Source: Thunnus maccoyii
Taxonomy: Eukaryota; Chordata; Actinopteri; Scombriformes; Scombridae
NCBI RefSeq assembly: GCF_910596095.1
Contig: NC_056536.1
Span: 35,212,590-35,276,589 of the forward strand
Direction of reading: 5' to 3'
DNA length: 64,000 nt
Each line of letters begins with the position of its first letter. Position 1 is the stretch's first letter. Positions 35,046 to 47,142 of this stretch are shown piece after piece. The position numbers and the translations under genes are program-made. The notes under the pieces are model-generated. The model worked only from the letters and a program-made list of their open reading frames with translations. It made no database searches and had not been told where the DNA came from.

Positions 35046-35046
35046 T

Positions 35047-35390
35047 TCAGATCAGATCTGTGATGCTGATCTTAACCGTCTGGCAGGGATTCGGTGCAGA
35101 AGTCACGTTGACGCCACAGCTGTACAGTCCTGAGTCAGACTTGGACAGGTCCACAATGGTCACATAAAACACTCCGTTCTTCTCGTAGTCGATCCTGTAT
35201 CTGCCTCTCTGAGCTCTGAACTCACTGCTTTCTATAAGAACGTCCTGCTTTTTACACGCGTCCCTACAGAAGAACAAGTTGAAGAGTCCAGCTGAAGGAG
35301 CAGAGCATCTGACTGTGATACTTCCACCTTCGGTTCCAGTACAAACACTGATCACTGGATCTCTGAGAGTTGTGTTTCCATCACACATTG
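35047..35390 (-). pseudogene. Orphan Ig D2 exon that lost its splice donor
   Basis: Near-identical to the D2 exon at 43841-44176 up to KISITD, but the segment holding the GTGAG donor is missing. The frame continues to DLI and a stop at 35047, and the next 35 nt on the minus strand hold two AATAAA motifs. No leader, D1 or TM exon lies in position to serve it directly. It is either a relic of the internal duplication or an alternative terminal exon that would make a secreted form. Confidence 0.7.
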
Positions 35391-35464
35391 CTGTAGGACG
35401 GATGAAGACTCATATTAGGACTGTTTGGTAATAACAAAAATAAGAATAACATTATTTATTTTTA

Positions 35465-35501
<37 letters not shown>

Positions 35502-35997
35502 CATTATGAACATGTTTCACAAAAGATGAAAAGATAAAGTACAAAATAATAGAAATTAAGATTAAAATGAGGAGCAATTTAAGAACAATTGTTCTGGGGA
35601 GAGATTTAAATGAAGATAAACAACCAGCTTCCCTGATGTCGTCTGGCAGTTTGTTCTTGTTTTTAGTCTTTAACTGAGATTTACTGTCAGACTGCACAAT
35701 GGCACAATTTGCCCCAAAGTAGGGGTACAATGAGCATGGGGATGGGGTAAATAGTGCTACCATTAAATACTGATATAAAAAATTACACAAAATCAAACAA
35801 ATTAATTGTAAAATTAAAAATAATTTTGAACTGTATTAATGCCATCAATTCAACAAAGGCAAAAACTTGTACTTTTAAGTAAAATCATATGTTTGTGTCT
35901 TGTTGTTCAACATGTCACCTCAACATTTTCAGTAAAGATTAAACTGTGATCTTTGTGTGGTAGCTACAGAAAGAATGTGTGTAAATGTGCTTTTATA

Positions 35998-36465
35998 AAG
36001 GAAAACCTGGTCCAGGTCTGAGTGCTGGACCCCTACAGTGAGGGGGTCTGGGGGCTCTGTTATGCTGGGATGGTTTGGGTCCACTTGTCCCCTTAGAGGG
36101 AAGGGTCACTGCTAATCAATACAAAGTAGTTGTGAGTGATCAGCTTTATCCTGTGATGAAACATGTCTATCCTGATGGGAGTGGTCTCTTCCAGGATGAT
36201 GATGATGGTTTGATGAGGATTAAATGATGTGAATCATGTTATGACCTTCACAGTCACCAGATCTCAACCCAGCTGACGTGTTAGACAGCGCTCTACATCA
36301 TCATCATCACAGCACCACATGAGGAAGATCTTTATGAACAATGATGAAGAGTTCAGAGACTGTAGGATCAATACCAAGGAGCTCTGAAGCTGTTCTGCTG
36401 GTCCCACACCTTACTGAGACACTTTATGTCGGCTTTTCCTTTAATTTGTCGACAGTGTGCATGTG
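35998..36465 (+). mobile_element. Tc1/mariner transposase relic (unit 1)
   Basis: The nucleotide order matches the 3' third of piscine Tc1-like transposase genes: the GGTCTGGGGGCTCTGTTATG region, the CACTTGTCCCCTTAGAGGGA region, FQDD-like codons, the CACAGTCACCAGATCTCAAC region (SPDLNP) and the terminal CCTTTAATTTGTC. It carries many deletions, including around the catalytic Asp/Glu region, and is inactive. Copied in unit 2. Confidence 0.85.
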
Positions 36466-38401
36466 CAGCATGTTTGTTTGTGGCTTAAACTTAACATTAG
36501 TCAACAATTAGGTATTTATTCATGAGGATTGTAGGACTTGTAACAGGGATCAAACATGAACAGGGTCTCTAGTCCCTAGAATATCAGAAAATAATTTTGG
36601 GGGTAAATTGAGTCATTGACTCAACATCACTGGCACGTTTTACTCCACTACCTCCACTTAGACAAAACTGTTTCACACAGTGGCTCAGATCCACAATTAT
36701 GCTGAGTTTATGGCCTTGTTTTGTAGCTTATATTGACTTAAATTAACATGTAATAATGTCCAAAACTTATCTTTTTTTAATTTAGATACAAGACTGATAA
36801 CTTTAGTAACATGATGAATTCACTTGGCATGACAAAAATCTTTTTTTTTTGCTCTGTTTTGCTGACCACTCTCTCCATGTGCTTGAGTCCAAGAGGGATT
36901 GAGTAATGTGAACTATTCTTCCTTAATTTGTGGTCACATGATTACTTTTGCTTATGGTTGCCTAGATACAGGGGGTGGCTTATTTTACCCCGTTCTTCCC
37001 TAAGCTGTTTCTACTGTATTCATTTAAACAGAGTAGATGTTCATGGTTTGGACTTTATTTAATTTTATTTTTGTCATCACAACTTGAACAAAATGATTGA
37101 ATAAATAATTAAATAAATAAACAGTGTTGGCACATTTTTATTTCTTATACTATAAATGCTGAGTTTTTAAATAAAAGGCTTCACTCTAAAACAAAGGTGA
37201 CTGTACTCTCTCTTTAATGTCAGCATTGTTATAAAAATGATGATTACACTGTGTATGAGTGTTACTATTTAAACTGGATCATGATGAATTGTTCCTGTGT
37301 TGTACAGCAGCAACTCTGCAACATCAGCAGACTCATCAGCCAAGGTTAAAGGATGTTCAGTATTATATTTGTAAAGAGGAAGATGTAGAAATTGCCAAGT
37401 AGTCTCAGACAGTCTTCCTCATGTGGGACACTGACGAGTCTTTTTAAAAGGCCAAAACCAGCTTGATTTTAACAGCCCCAGTTATTGAAGACCAGTTGCC
37501 CTTCACCTTAAATATCTAAAACAATGAGCTGGAGGAAAGAACTGTTGTTTTTGCACATCTCTTCCCCTGCACATGTTGCCTGACTGAAGGACTTTCAGAA
37601 CTGTCCCACTTTATAAATCATATTTCCTAAAGCAGGACAATAGAAAATTAGACTGAAATAACAAATATAGAATATATTTACACCATATTATAATATTTTC
37701 TGATGAACAAACATGTCATAAACACATCCTGATCAAAACTAGCAGGACACTGTGTGACACTATGTGACTGACCTTTGGGTGGCCTTCACTCTGGATACTT
37801 TTTGTTTGAAGATTGCATCACCATGATCATGAATGGAAATCTGAGAAGTCATGTGATGTTGATCAATATTATATTTGTAAAGAGGAAGATGTAGAAATTA
37901 GAATTGCTTGGAGACAGGGTGAGACATGTCATACGGGGGTCAGTTGGGCAGGAGAACTGAAAACAGACATGACGTTATCTATAAGTCTGTATTTGATAGA
38001 TTAAGAAAGAACTGTAATAAAACCCTGTTGTAAGCGCTCCACTGGGAGCCTTTCTCTTTGTAACCTCATCCTGTGTGTTGCATTGTGAAACGCTCCTTCT
38101 TGTACAAGAAAATAAATTCTGTTAAAGTTTGATACTTCGGCTCTGGTCTCTATTGTTTAATGGTCATTACGAAGAAATTCTTTAATGTCAGCATGACACA
38201 ACACACTCAGTAAGAATCTGTTTTATTAGTCAATGCAAGCAGACAAAGAAGGATTCAGAAAGGATCAATAGTTAATCTCTGTCGCTGTCTGACTCATCAT
38301 TTCCATATAAAGTGTGCATCAAATGGCAAAAGATGATATAGAAATGATACAGAATAGACTCGATGCCTGTTGGTCCGCTGGTCTGGAGGCCGGAGCAAAG
38401 C

Positions 38402-38416
38402 TCAATATGTGGAACA
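38402..38416 (-). CDS. Ig receptor exon 7: last coding residues
   Basis: After a long T-run acceptor (TTTTTTTTTTCAG) the phase 0 frame gives CSTY and a stop. A poly(A) signal (AATAAA, plus-strand 38222-38227) follows about 180 nt later, so the terminal exon may run to about 38200. An intermediate exon between 40151 and 38416 cannot be excluded. Confidence 0.5.
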   Translation of the reverse strand, partial: CSTY

Positions 38417-41167
38417 CTGAAAAAAAAAAATAAAATCAACAGTTTCATTATCAAGTCATGAAATAACAGCAGAGCTGAAATATATGTTGTTCCTGACATT
38501 CTGTGTTTTGGATCAGAAGGTCAGATGGATGTTAGAGTGTCGCTCACATTGTGCTTCCAGTCTACAAACATCCTCTCAGACTCTCGTTCAGTTAAACTCA
38601 AACCCAGACGGACAGATGAGTTCTGTGTTCAGGTCAAATCTGCAGTAAAGACTCATGTACAACAGGGACGAGTGCTGCACGCTAGCTGAGGCTGTGCATC
38701 AGTCCCTCTAGTGTTTCTGTGATTCGTATGACTCTCCACAGCGCCACATATTGCTCATGTAGTTCAGCTCAAGTTTAAACACCGTTCTTCATCTGCTACC
38801 CAACCTGTAACCATAGCAACATTAAACAGCACAGCTGCCAGAGCTGACTCATTATAAACTGCAGCGAGCAAAGCTGAGTTATCAACTTGCTAAACTGTGT
38901 TTTTCCTGAAGGCTTGAAGGAAGAAGCTGTTTGATAGTCTGGCAGACCTGGCACACATGTTCTGGAGCCTCCTTCCAGATGTCAGTGATGGTGGGAGGTT
39001 CCAGCTACTATGTTGGAGGCCTTTCAGACACAGTTATGATGGAGAGAGAGACGCCTATGATCCTGTCTGCACTGTTCACTGTTCACTGTTCACTGTTCAC
39101 TGAGACTTTGCAGTTCTCGTACCAGGCAGTGATACAGATCACAAAACCAAAGGCGTGACCAGTCCACTATAAACACCTTGGCACTACCTTCGATCACAAG
39201 CTCACCTTTGAGACCAGTGGTGAGCTGATACTCTCCAACTGCCAACAACACCTGTTCTTCCTCAGGAAGATGAGGAAGTTCCAGGTCCAGCCATCGGTCC
39301 TGTTTGTTGGAGGTAGATTATGTCCATCTTTGCTGTCTGAACATCAGCTTGTCTTCTTCTGACTAACTGAATCAAACCTCATTTGGGAACATTTGGGAAC
39401 ATCTGGGAACATTTGGAGATTGTTTTGCTCGTCTATGGCATCGTGTTTGTTGGCAGGTGAGATCTGTCATGAACCCTTGCTGAATGCTGTGATAACGTAG
39501 CAGACACGGGCTGATGGCGCCACCTAGAGTCGGGTTCTGCTTGAGGTTTCTTCCCGTTAAAGGGGAGTTTTTCCTGCTGCTGATGGAGGAATGTTGGGTC
39601 TCTGTAGATTAAAGAGTTCAGTCTAGACCTGCTCTATGTGGAAACAGCCCTGAGATGACTTCTGTTGTGATTTGTTGCTTTATAAATAAAACTGAATTGA
39701 CTTGACGTAAGTTACCATGACACAAAACGCCACAACTGATCCAAATCACAAACTGTCTGTTGATTTGGACATTTCATGTAGAAAAGTTGCAGTAATTTAG
39801 CAAAATTGCAGCAGCGTTAATTACTGCGATCTCACAATTGCAGTTTCCTGGAGGGGCTGATAAACACTGTGGTGCTTCATGCTTTATGCTTGTTTTATGC
39901 AACATTCAGTAACATACATGAAGTCTGACTGACTCAGGATTTAGAAAATACTTGATCCAAAGGATTTTGCTGTGCGGCTAAAACAACAACACCGCTGTGT
40001 CTCAGAGTTTTGGTCTGGTTGAAGAAAAACATGGCGACAGTCATTTGTTTTCTATTTCTTAAATGTGACTTTCAAGAGGCAAAAACTTCACTGTGATCGA
40101 GTGTCAGCAACAGGAGCTGAGATGGGGAAGTAAGAGTTACAGGAAGTCACCTCAATGTTCTCAGTGTAGGACGACTCTGCGATGTTTAATCCTGTAGAAG
40201 AAGAAGTAAAAAGGTGTTTTGTTGTGTGTTTGTTTATCTGAAGGAGTAATTAGTGAAGGAACAGGCAGAAGTGGCTCACCAGAGGAGTTCCTTTTGATCT
40301 TTCTGTAGAGGAGCAGTAAAACAGCCACCAGCACAACAAGCCCGGCCAGACATAGAACCAGAGGAAGGAGGTAACCTGGACGACACACACAGACGTCTCA
40401 AATACTGATTTACATCATATTGAACACAACACTCCTGTCACCTTTCTCTTTATTGACCCCATGACCTTTCCTCTGGCTCCATCCAGGAGAGCAGCTAACA
40501 TGTCAGGCATACTGTCATACTGCACACACCGCCACTTTCACCACTACAGTAGAATTACTAACATATGAGCTGAAATGTTTTTAATAATAAATCTCACTAA
40601 CAAGCATTTGATGATTTGAAGGTACTTTACAAATGTGTAAAACTTTTAAATTAGCTTAAATGTGACATTTCCTTCAGGATTGTGAAAGATTCACAAACCA
40701 TGAACAAACATATGAGCACAAGTATGAAGAAGCTTTTTGAGATATACTATATAAATAAATCAGAGCTAAATGACTCTCTGGACCGTAAACACTTTGTGAA
40801 ATTGTGCGGCTAAAGAAAGATCATAGAAACAAAGAAGACGTGAAGACTGTGATGAGCAACTGTTCACCTGTTTTCTCGCTCTGCTGCTGCTCCAAATTCT
40901 CAGAGACTCGCTTTGAAAAGCCTCGACCTGAGAACGATAAAACACAACTCAGCAATAGACTCACAACGGGAGAGGAGATATGGGTTCTACTGTGGTTCTG
41001 CTGTGGTTCTGCTGTGGGTTCTACTGTGGTTCTGCTGTGGTTCTATTGTGGGTTCTACTGTGGTTCTGCTGAGGTTCTGCTGTGGTTCTGCTGTGGGTTC
41101 TACTGTGGTTCTGCTGTGGGTTCTACTGTGGTTCTACACTGGTTCTGCTGTGCCTATTTATAATGTG

Positions 41168-41200
<33 letters not shown>

Positions 41201-42032
41201 TAGCAGTTCTACTGTGATTTCTACTGTGGTTCTACTGTGGTTCTACTGTGGTTCTGCTGTGGGTTCTACTGTGGATTCAGCTGTGGGTTCTGCTGTGGTT
41301 CTACAGTGGTTCTGCTGTGGGTTCTGCTGTGGTTCTACTGTGGTTCTACTGTGGTTCTGCTGTGGGTTCTACTGTGGTTCTACTGTGGTTCTGCTGTGGG
41401 TTCTACTGTGGGTTCTGCTGTGGTTCTACAGTGGTTCTGCTGTGGGTTCTACTGTGGGTTCAGCTGTGGTTCTGCTGTGGGTTCTGCTGTGGTTCTACAG
41501 TGGTTCTGCTGTGGGTTCTGCTGTGGGTTCTGCTGTGTGTTCTGCTGTGGGTTCTGCTGTGGTTCTACAGTGGTTCTGCTGTAGGTTCTGCTCTGTGTTC
41601 TACTCTGGGTTCTGCTGTGGGTTTACAAATGTGTAAAACTTTTAAATTAGCTTAAATGTGACATTTCCTTCAGGATTGTGAAAGATTCACAAACCATGAA
41701 CAAACATATGAGCACAAGTATGAAGAAGCTTTTTGAGATATACTATATAAATAAATCAGAGCTAAATGACTCTCTGGACCGTAAACACTTTGTGAAATTG
41801 TGCGGCTAAAGAAAGATCATAGAAACAAAGAAGACGTGAAGACTGTGATGAGCAAATGTTCACCTCCTTTCGTTTCCCCCCGCCGCCTCCACGTATCCCC
41901 ATAGTCTGGCCAGTCTGGCCAGTCTCGACCTGAGAACGATAAAACACAACTCAGCAATAGACTCATAACGGGAGAGGAGATATGGGTTCTACTGTGGTTC
42001 TACACTGGTTCTGCTGTGCCTATTTATAATGT

Positions 42033-42087
<55 letters not shown>

Positions 42088-42189
42088 CATTAGCAGTTCT
42101 GCTGTGGTTCTACTTTGGTTCTACTGTGAATTCTACTGTGGTTCTACTGTGGGTTCTGCTGTAGGTTCTGCTGTGCCTATTTATAATGT

Positions 42190-42235
<46 letters not shown>

Positions 42236-44260
42236 CATTAGCAGTTCTGCTGTGGTTCTACTGTGGTTCTACTGTGAATTCTACTGTGGTTCTACTGTGG
42301 GTTCTGCTGTAGGTTCTGCTGTGTGTTCTACAGTGGTTCTACAGTGGTTCTGCTGTAGGTTCTGCTGTGTGTTCTACTGTGGGTTCTGCTGTGGGTTCTA
42401 CTGTGTTTCTGCTGTAGGTTCTGCTGTGGGTTCTGCTGTGGCTCTACTGTGGTTCTGCTGTAGGTTCTGCTGTGTGTTCTGCTGTGGTTCTACTGTGGTT
42501 CTACTGTGGTTCTGCTGTGTGTTCTGCTGTGGGTTCTGCTGTGGTTCTACTGTGGTTCTGCTGTGGGTTCTAGCAAAGCAGCTCCAGAGTCAAATTATAA
42601 ATCAGGGACAATAAAGAAAAATAGATCACACAATAAATGATCAAAATAAAGAGATGACAACACGTTGATTGATTGATCTTTGATTACAGATTTAGATGCA
42701 TAAAAGTTTTTGAAACAAATGTGATCATGAACAGCTGAAGAGAGAAAGCACACGTTGCATCTCAGTGGACGAAGGACACCAGTGGAGGAAGACACTAAAC
42801 TTTGTTCCCTTTCTTAGTCAGCCAATCAAGAATCAATTGATCCTGAATCCAATCAGACACTAAGAATCTGAATCAAATTGAACTGTGAGGTTCCCAGAGA
42901 TTCCCGCCCCTGGAGCTGTGCTTACCTGCACCTGTGGGTAGGATGGCGATGGAAGGGATGGCTGAGGCAGGTGCACAGCTTCCTGGACCGGAGAGGGAAG
43001 TGTGTGTCATTGATTGGTCGGCTGATACGAGTGATGGAAACAGCAGGAGAGTCCAGTTTGGTTTTGAAGTGGACGGATCAATGAAGTGGATGAATGATGA
43101 TGAAACAGAAGGAATCAGACATTGAACACATATGAGTGAATTAGCATCATGTGGGACATTTCTTGCATTTCACACTTCTGGAATATACTGCGATATGAAA
43201 AGCTAATACATTAAATCTGAAATCATTACATCAGTAGTCTGAGTGCCAAGTAGTCTCACACAGTCTTCCTCATGTGGGACACTGACGAGTCTTTTTAAAA
43301 GGCCAAAACCAGCTTGATTTTAACAGCCCCAGTTATTGAAGATCAGTTGCCCTTCACCTTAAATATCTAAAACAATGAGCTGGAAGAAAGAACTGTTGTT
43401 TTTGCACATCTGTTCCCCTGCACATGTTGCCTGACTGAAGGACTTTCAGAACTGTCCCGCTTTATAAATCATATTTCCTAAAGCAGGACAATGGAAAATT
43501 AGACTGAAATAACAAATATAGAATATATTTACACCATATTATAATATTTTCTGATGAACAAACATGTCATAAACACATCCTGATCAAAACTAGCAGGACA
43601 CTGTGTGACACTATGTGACTGACCTTTGGGTGGCCTTCACTCTGGGTACTTTTTGTTTGAAGATTGCATCACCATGATCATGAATGGAAATCTGAGAAGT
43701 CATGTGATGTTGATCATATGACATCACAGCTTGTATTAACCCACAGTTTTATTGACTTTCATTAGTTTGAGGAAGATCTGAACCCACCGGAGCGTCGGTG
43801 TCCCACATAACAGCGATTCACCTCCTGAACAGAAACTCACCGTCTATGACGCTGATCTTAACCGTCTGGCAGGGATTCGGTGCAGAAGTCACGTTGACGC
43901 CACAGCTGTACAGTCCTGAGTCAGACTTGGACAGGTCCGCAATGGTCACATCAAACACTCCGTTCTTCTCGTAGTCGATCCTGTATCTGTCTCTCTGAGC
44001 ACTGAACTTACTGCTTTCTATAAGAACGTCCTGCTTTTTACACGCGTCCCTACAGAAGAACAAGTTGAAGAGTCCAGCTGAAGGAGAAGAGCATCTGACT
44101 GTGATACTTCCACCTTCGGTTCCAGTACAAACACTGATCACTGGATCTCTGAGAGTTGTGTTTCCATCACACATTGCTGTAGGATGGATGAAGACTCATA
44201 TTAGGACTGTTTGGTAATAACAAAAATAAGAATAACATTATTTATTTTTAACACACACAC

Positions 44261-44301
<41 letters not shown>

Positions 44302-46621
44302 GAACATGTTTCACAAAAGATGAAAAGATAAAGTACAAAATAATAGAAATTAAGATTAAAATGAGGAGCAATTTAACAACAATTGTTCTGGGGAGAGATT
44401 TAAATGAAGATAAACAACCAGCTTCCCTTATGTCGTCTGGCAGTTTGTTCTTGTTTTTAGTCTTTAACTGAGATTTACTGTCAGACTGCAGGAAGCAGGA
44501 TTAGTTTGTTCATCCTGAGATGACGGAGACTCTGGCTGTCAGTTTCAGAGAGAGAGTAAGTTGACACTCTGGGCCAGTTACCGTGGTAACTTAAACTCTG
44601 GGTCAATTACCGTGGTCCCTGAGTGTCAGTTACCACGGTAACTGACAATCTGGATGAATTACCGTGGTAACTGACACTCTGGGTCAGTTATCATGGTAAC
44701 TGACACTGTGGTTCAGTTACTGTAATAACTGACAATCTGGATCAATTACCGTGGTAACTGACACTCTAATTCAGTTACCACAGTAACTTACAATCTGGGT
44801 CAATTACCGTGGTAACTGACACTCTGGGTCAGCTGACATTTTTTGCACTTCTGCTGATGGCAGTTCTCAGGACGGTGAAGGTGGGAATAATTCTACTAGT
44901 ATTACTAGTGCGGTTATTTATTTTATAGTTTATTCTTTTAAATGTATAATAATAATAGTTGAACTGCTGCTTAAGTTGTCTGTTTTTTTCTTTTTTTTTC
45001 TGTAAAGCATAGATGGTTCTATATTGATGCTTTTGATTCATATCCTGCACTGTAACTGTCATTGTCCTGTTTTATGTCTGATTCTATTTTAGCTCATTTT
45101 TTATTTTCTATTTAACTCTTTTCTCTTGTATTTAAAAATCTTTTTATAATGTATTTCTTTTAAATTTTTGATGTCTTTAATGTTTTATGCAAACCTCTTT
45201 TATTGCCTTGTTGTTGAAATGTGCTGCATAAATAAACTTGCCTTGCTGTGCCTATTAATAATGTGTATTATTATTATCATTAGCAGTTGCAGTGGTTGTA
45301 GTTTTAGATGCACTAATATTATTCACATGTAGTTCACTGTTAGGAAATAAAAACTCACCGTCTGTAACTCTGACTTCAAACTCTCGCTCTGACTGTGGAC
45401 AGGAAGCGTTGCCTAAACCACATCTGTACCGTCCAGAGTCGGACTGATCCAGCTGTGTGATTTTCACATAAAATACATTGAATTCTGTGTCATAATTAAT
45501 GCTGTATTTGCCCTTCTGGGCTCTGACGCCTCTGGTCTCGAGGATAATCTTTTCCTTCGCATGCTCCTTGACGAAGAACTTGGGGCTTTGAGAGGAATTA
45601 AAGAAGCATCCAAAAGACAAATCGTCTCCTTCAGTTTTAGTGAAGACGGAGATGCTGCAGAGTCCTCCTGAGAAGATAGAAACACACATCATCACTTCTC
45701 ACCTCCACAGCTTCTTTACAAGAAGCTAAACCGCAGCATGAAAGTACTTCAACATTTTAAAAGTACAGAATTTAAGCATCAAAAGTTAAAGTATCATTAA
45801 GCTCATTATGCAGAATTTAATCAATCATCAATCAATCAAACTTACAGCACCTTGCATGCAGCTTACAGATGACTGACGAGCCAATAATGAGACAGAACTA
45901 ATGCAAACAAACGTAGAGACTAAAAACACGTGAAAAAGTCCTAAAACCATTGCAAATAGATTTAAAATAAAATTGGAACCAGACACAACAGATTAGAAGG
46001 AATGTAACATTTCAGAGGATGATATATATTATAAAGGATTAACATGTTCACAGCATTTTACTGTTGCAGCAGGTTGAGCTAAAGCTAATTAACTACTATT
46101 TAGGTCAAATTACATCTTATAAGCTATTCATGTTTTGTATTCATATTACTGTAAAATACATCAGTGAGCATTTTATTAGCAACACCTGCACATAATGTCA
46201 CCTGCACAGTTGCCAGGTTTGAGTTTTTTCTGTGAAAAGAGGGAAAGAGATGGATATGGATGATCTGACAGCCTAGTTATAGTTAAAAGTTCTTTACTGA
46301 ACAAAACTAACATGAGTGAGTTTATATTTTGTTTAAATTTCAGGTGTTGTTTAAAAGGTGTTTTTAGCTAATTTGTGACTTTATTAAAATTAAGACACCT
46401 GATCCTTTTTAAAGAAGAACCAAAGTTTCATAATACAAATGTTCTGCAATCAATATTCTGTTAGTTGCAGGAAACTTGATCTTCAGCCAAAATCAACAAA
46501 CTGTAGGAACAAAACTACAGAATCTCAGGCCGGTTTAAACCGCTGCTTCATATGTTCATTATTAATATACAGATTATTAAGATACATAATCAATATAGAA
46601 GAGATTCCTGTTGTCACACTC

Positions 46622-46682
<61 letters not shown>

Positions 46683-47090
46683 AAGGAAAAGAGAAAGAGA
46701 GCAAGAGCACATATGCAACAGTTTATTTTGGCATCCAAACAACTGTCCCAAAGTTAAAAACAAACCTTAAATAAATAACACACACACACAGTCTAAGCTG
46801 TGTCTAATATTCAGACTATTGATTGAATGTGTGAAATAACTTTCACTGCGTCTGTATAATAATTTTCTTCTTCAGTCTTTAAATTCATTGTAATAAACGA
46901 GTGAAAATAAACATGTTGAGTCTTGCTGCTGCTGTTCTGCAGTTTGTTATATTGAGTCCAGTACAGTACTGGAGTCCAGTCCAGTACAGCACTGGAGTGC
47001 AGCCAGTCCAGTACAGTACTAGAGTCCAGTCCAGTACAGCACTGGACTCCAGCACTGTACAGTACTCCAGTACAGTACTGTACAGTACTC

Positions 47091-47142
<52 letters not shown>

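Noticed and set aside
35452..35796. Minus-strand frame MILCNFLYQYLMV..., copied at 54924-55295
   Set aside because: It is AT-rich and runs into CA/TA microsatellite, with no domain; the copy comes from the segmental duplication.
42934..43125. Plus-strand frame MGRMAMEGMAEAGAQLPG..., present in four copies
   Set aside because: It is antisense to the stalk exon and its intron; conservation comes from the duplication, while phase and splice sites support the minus strand.
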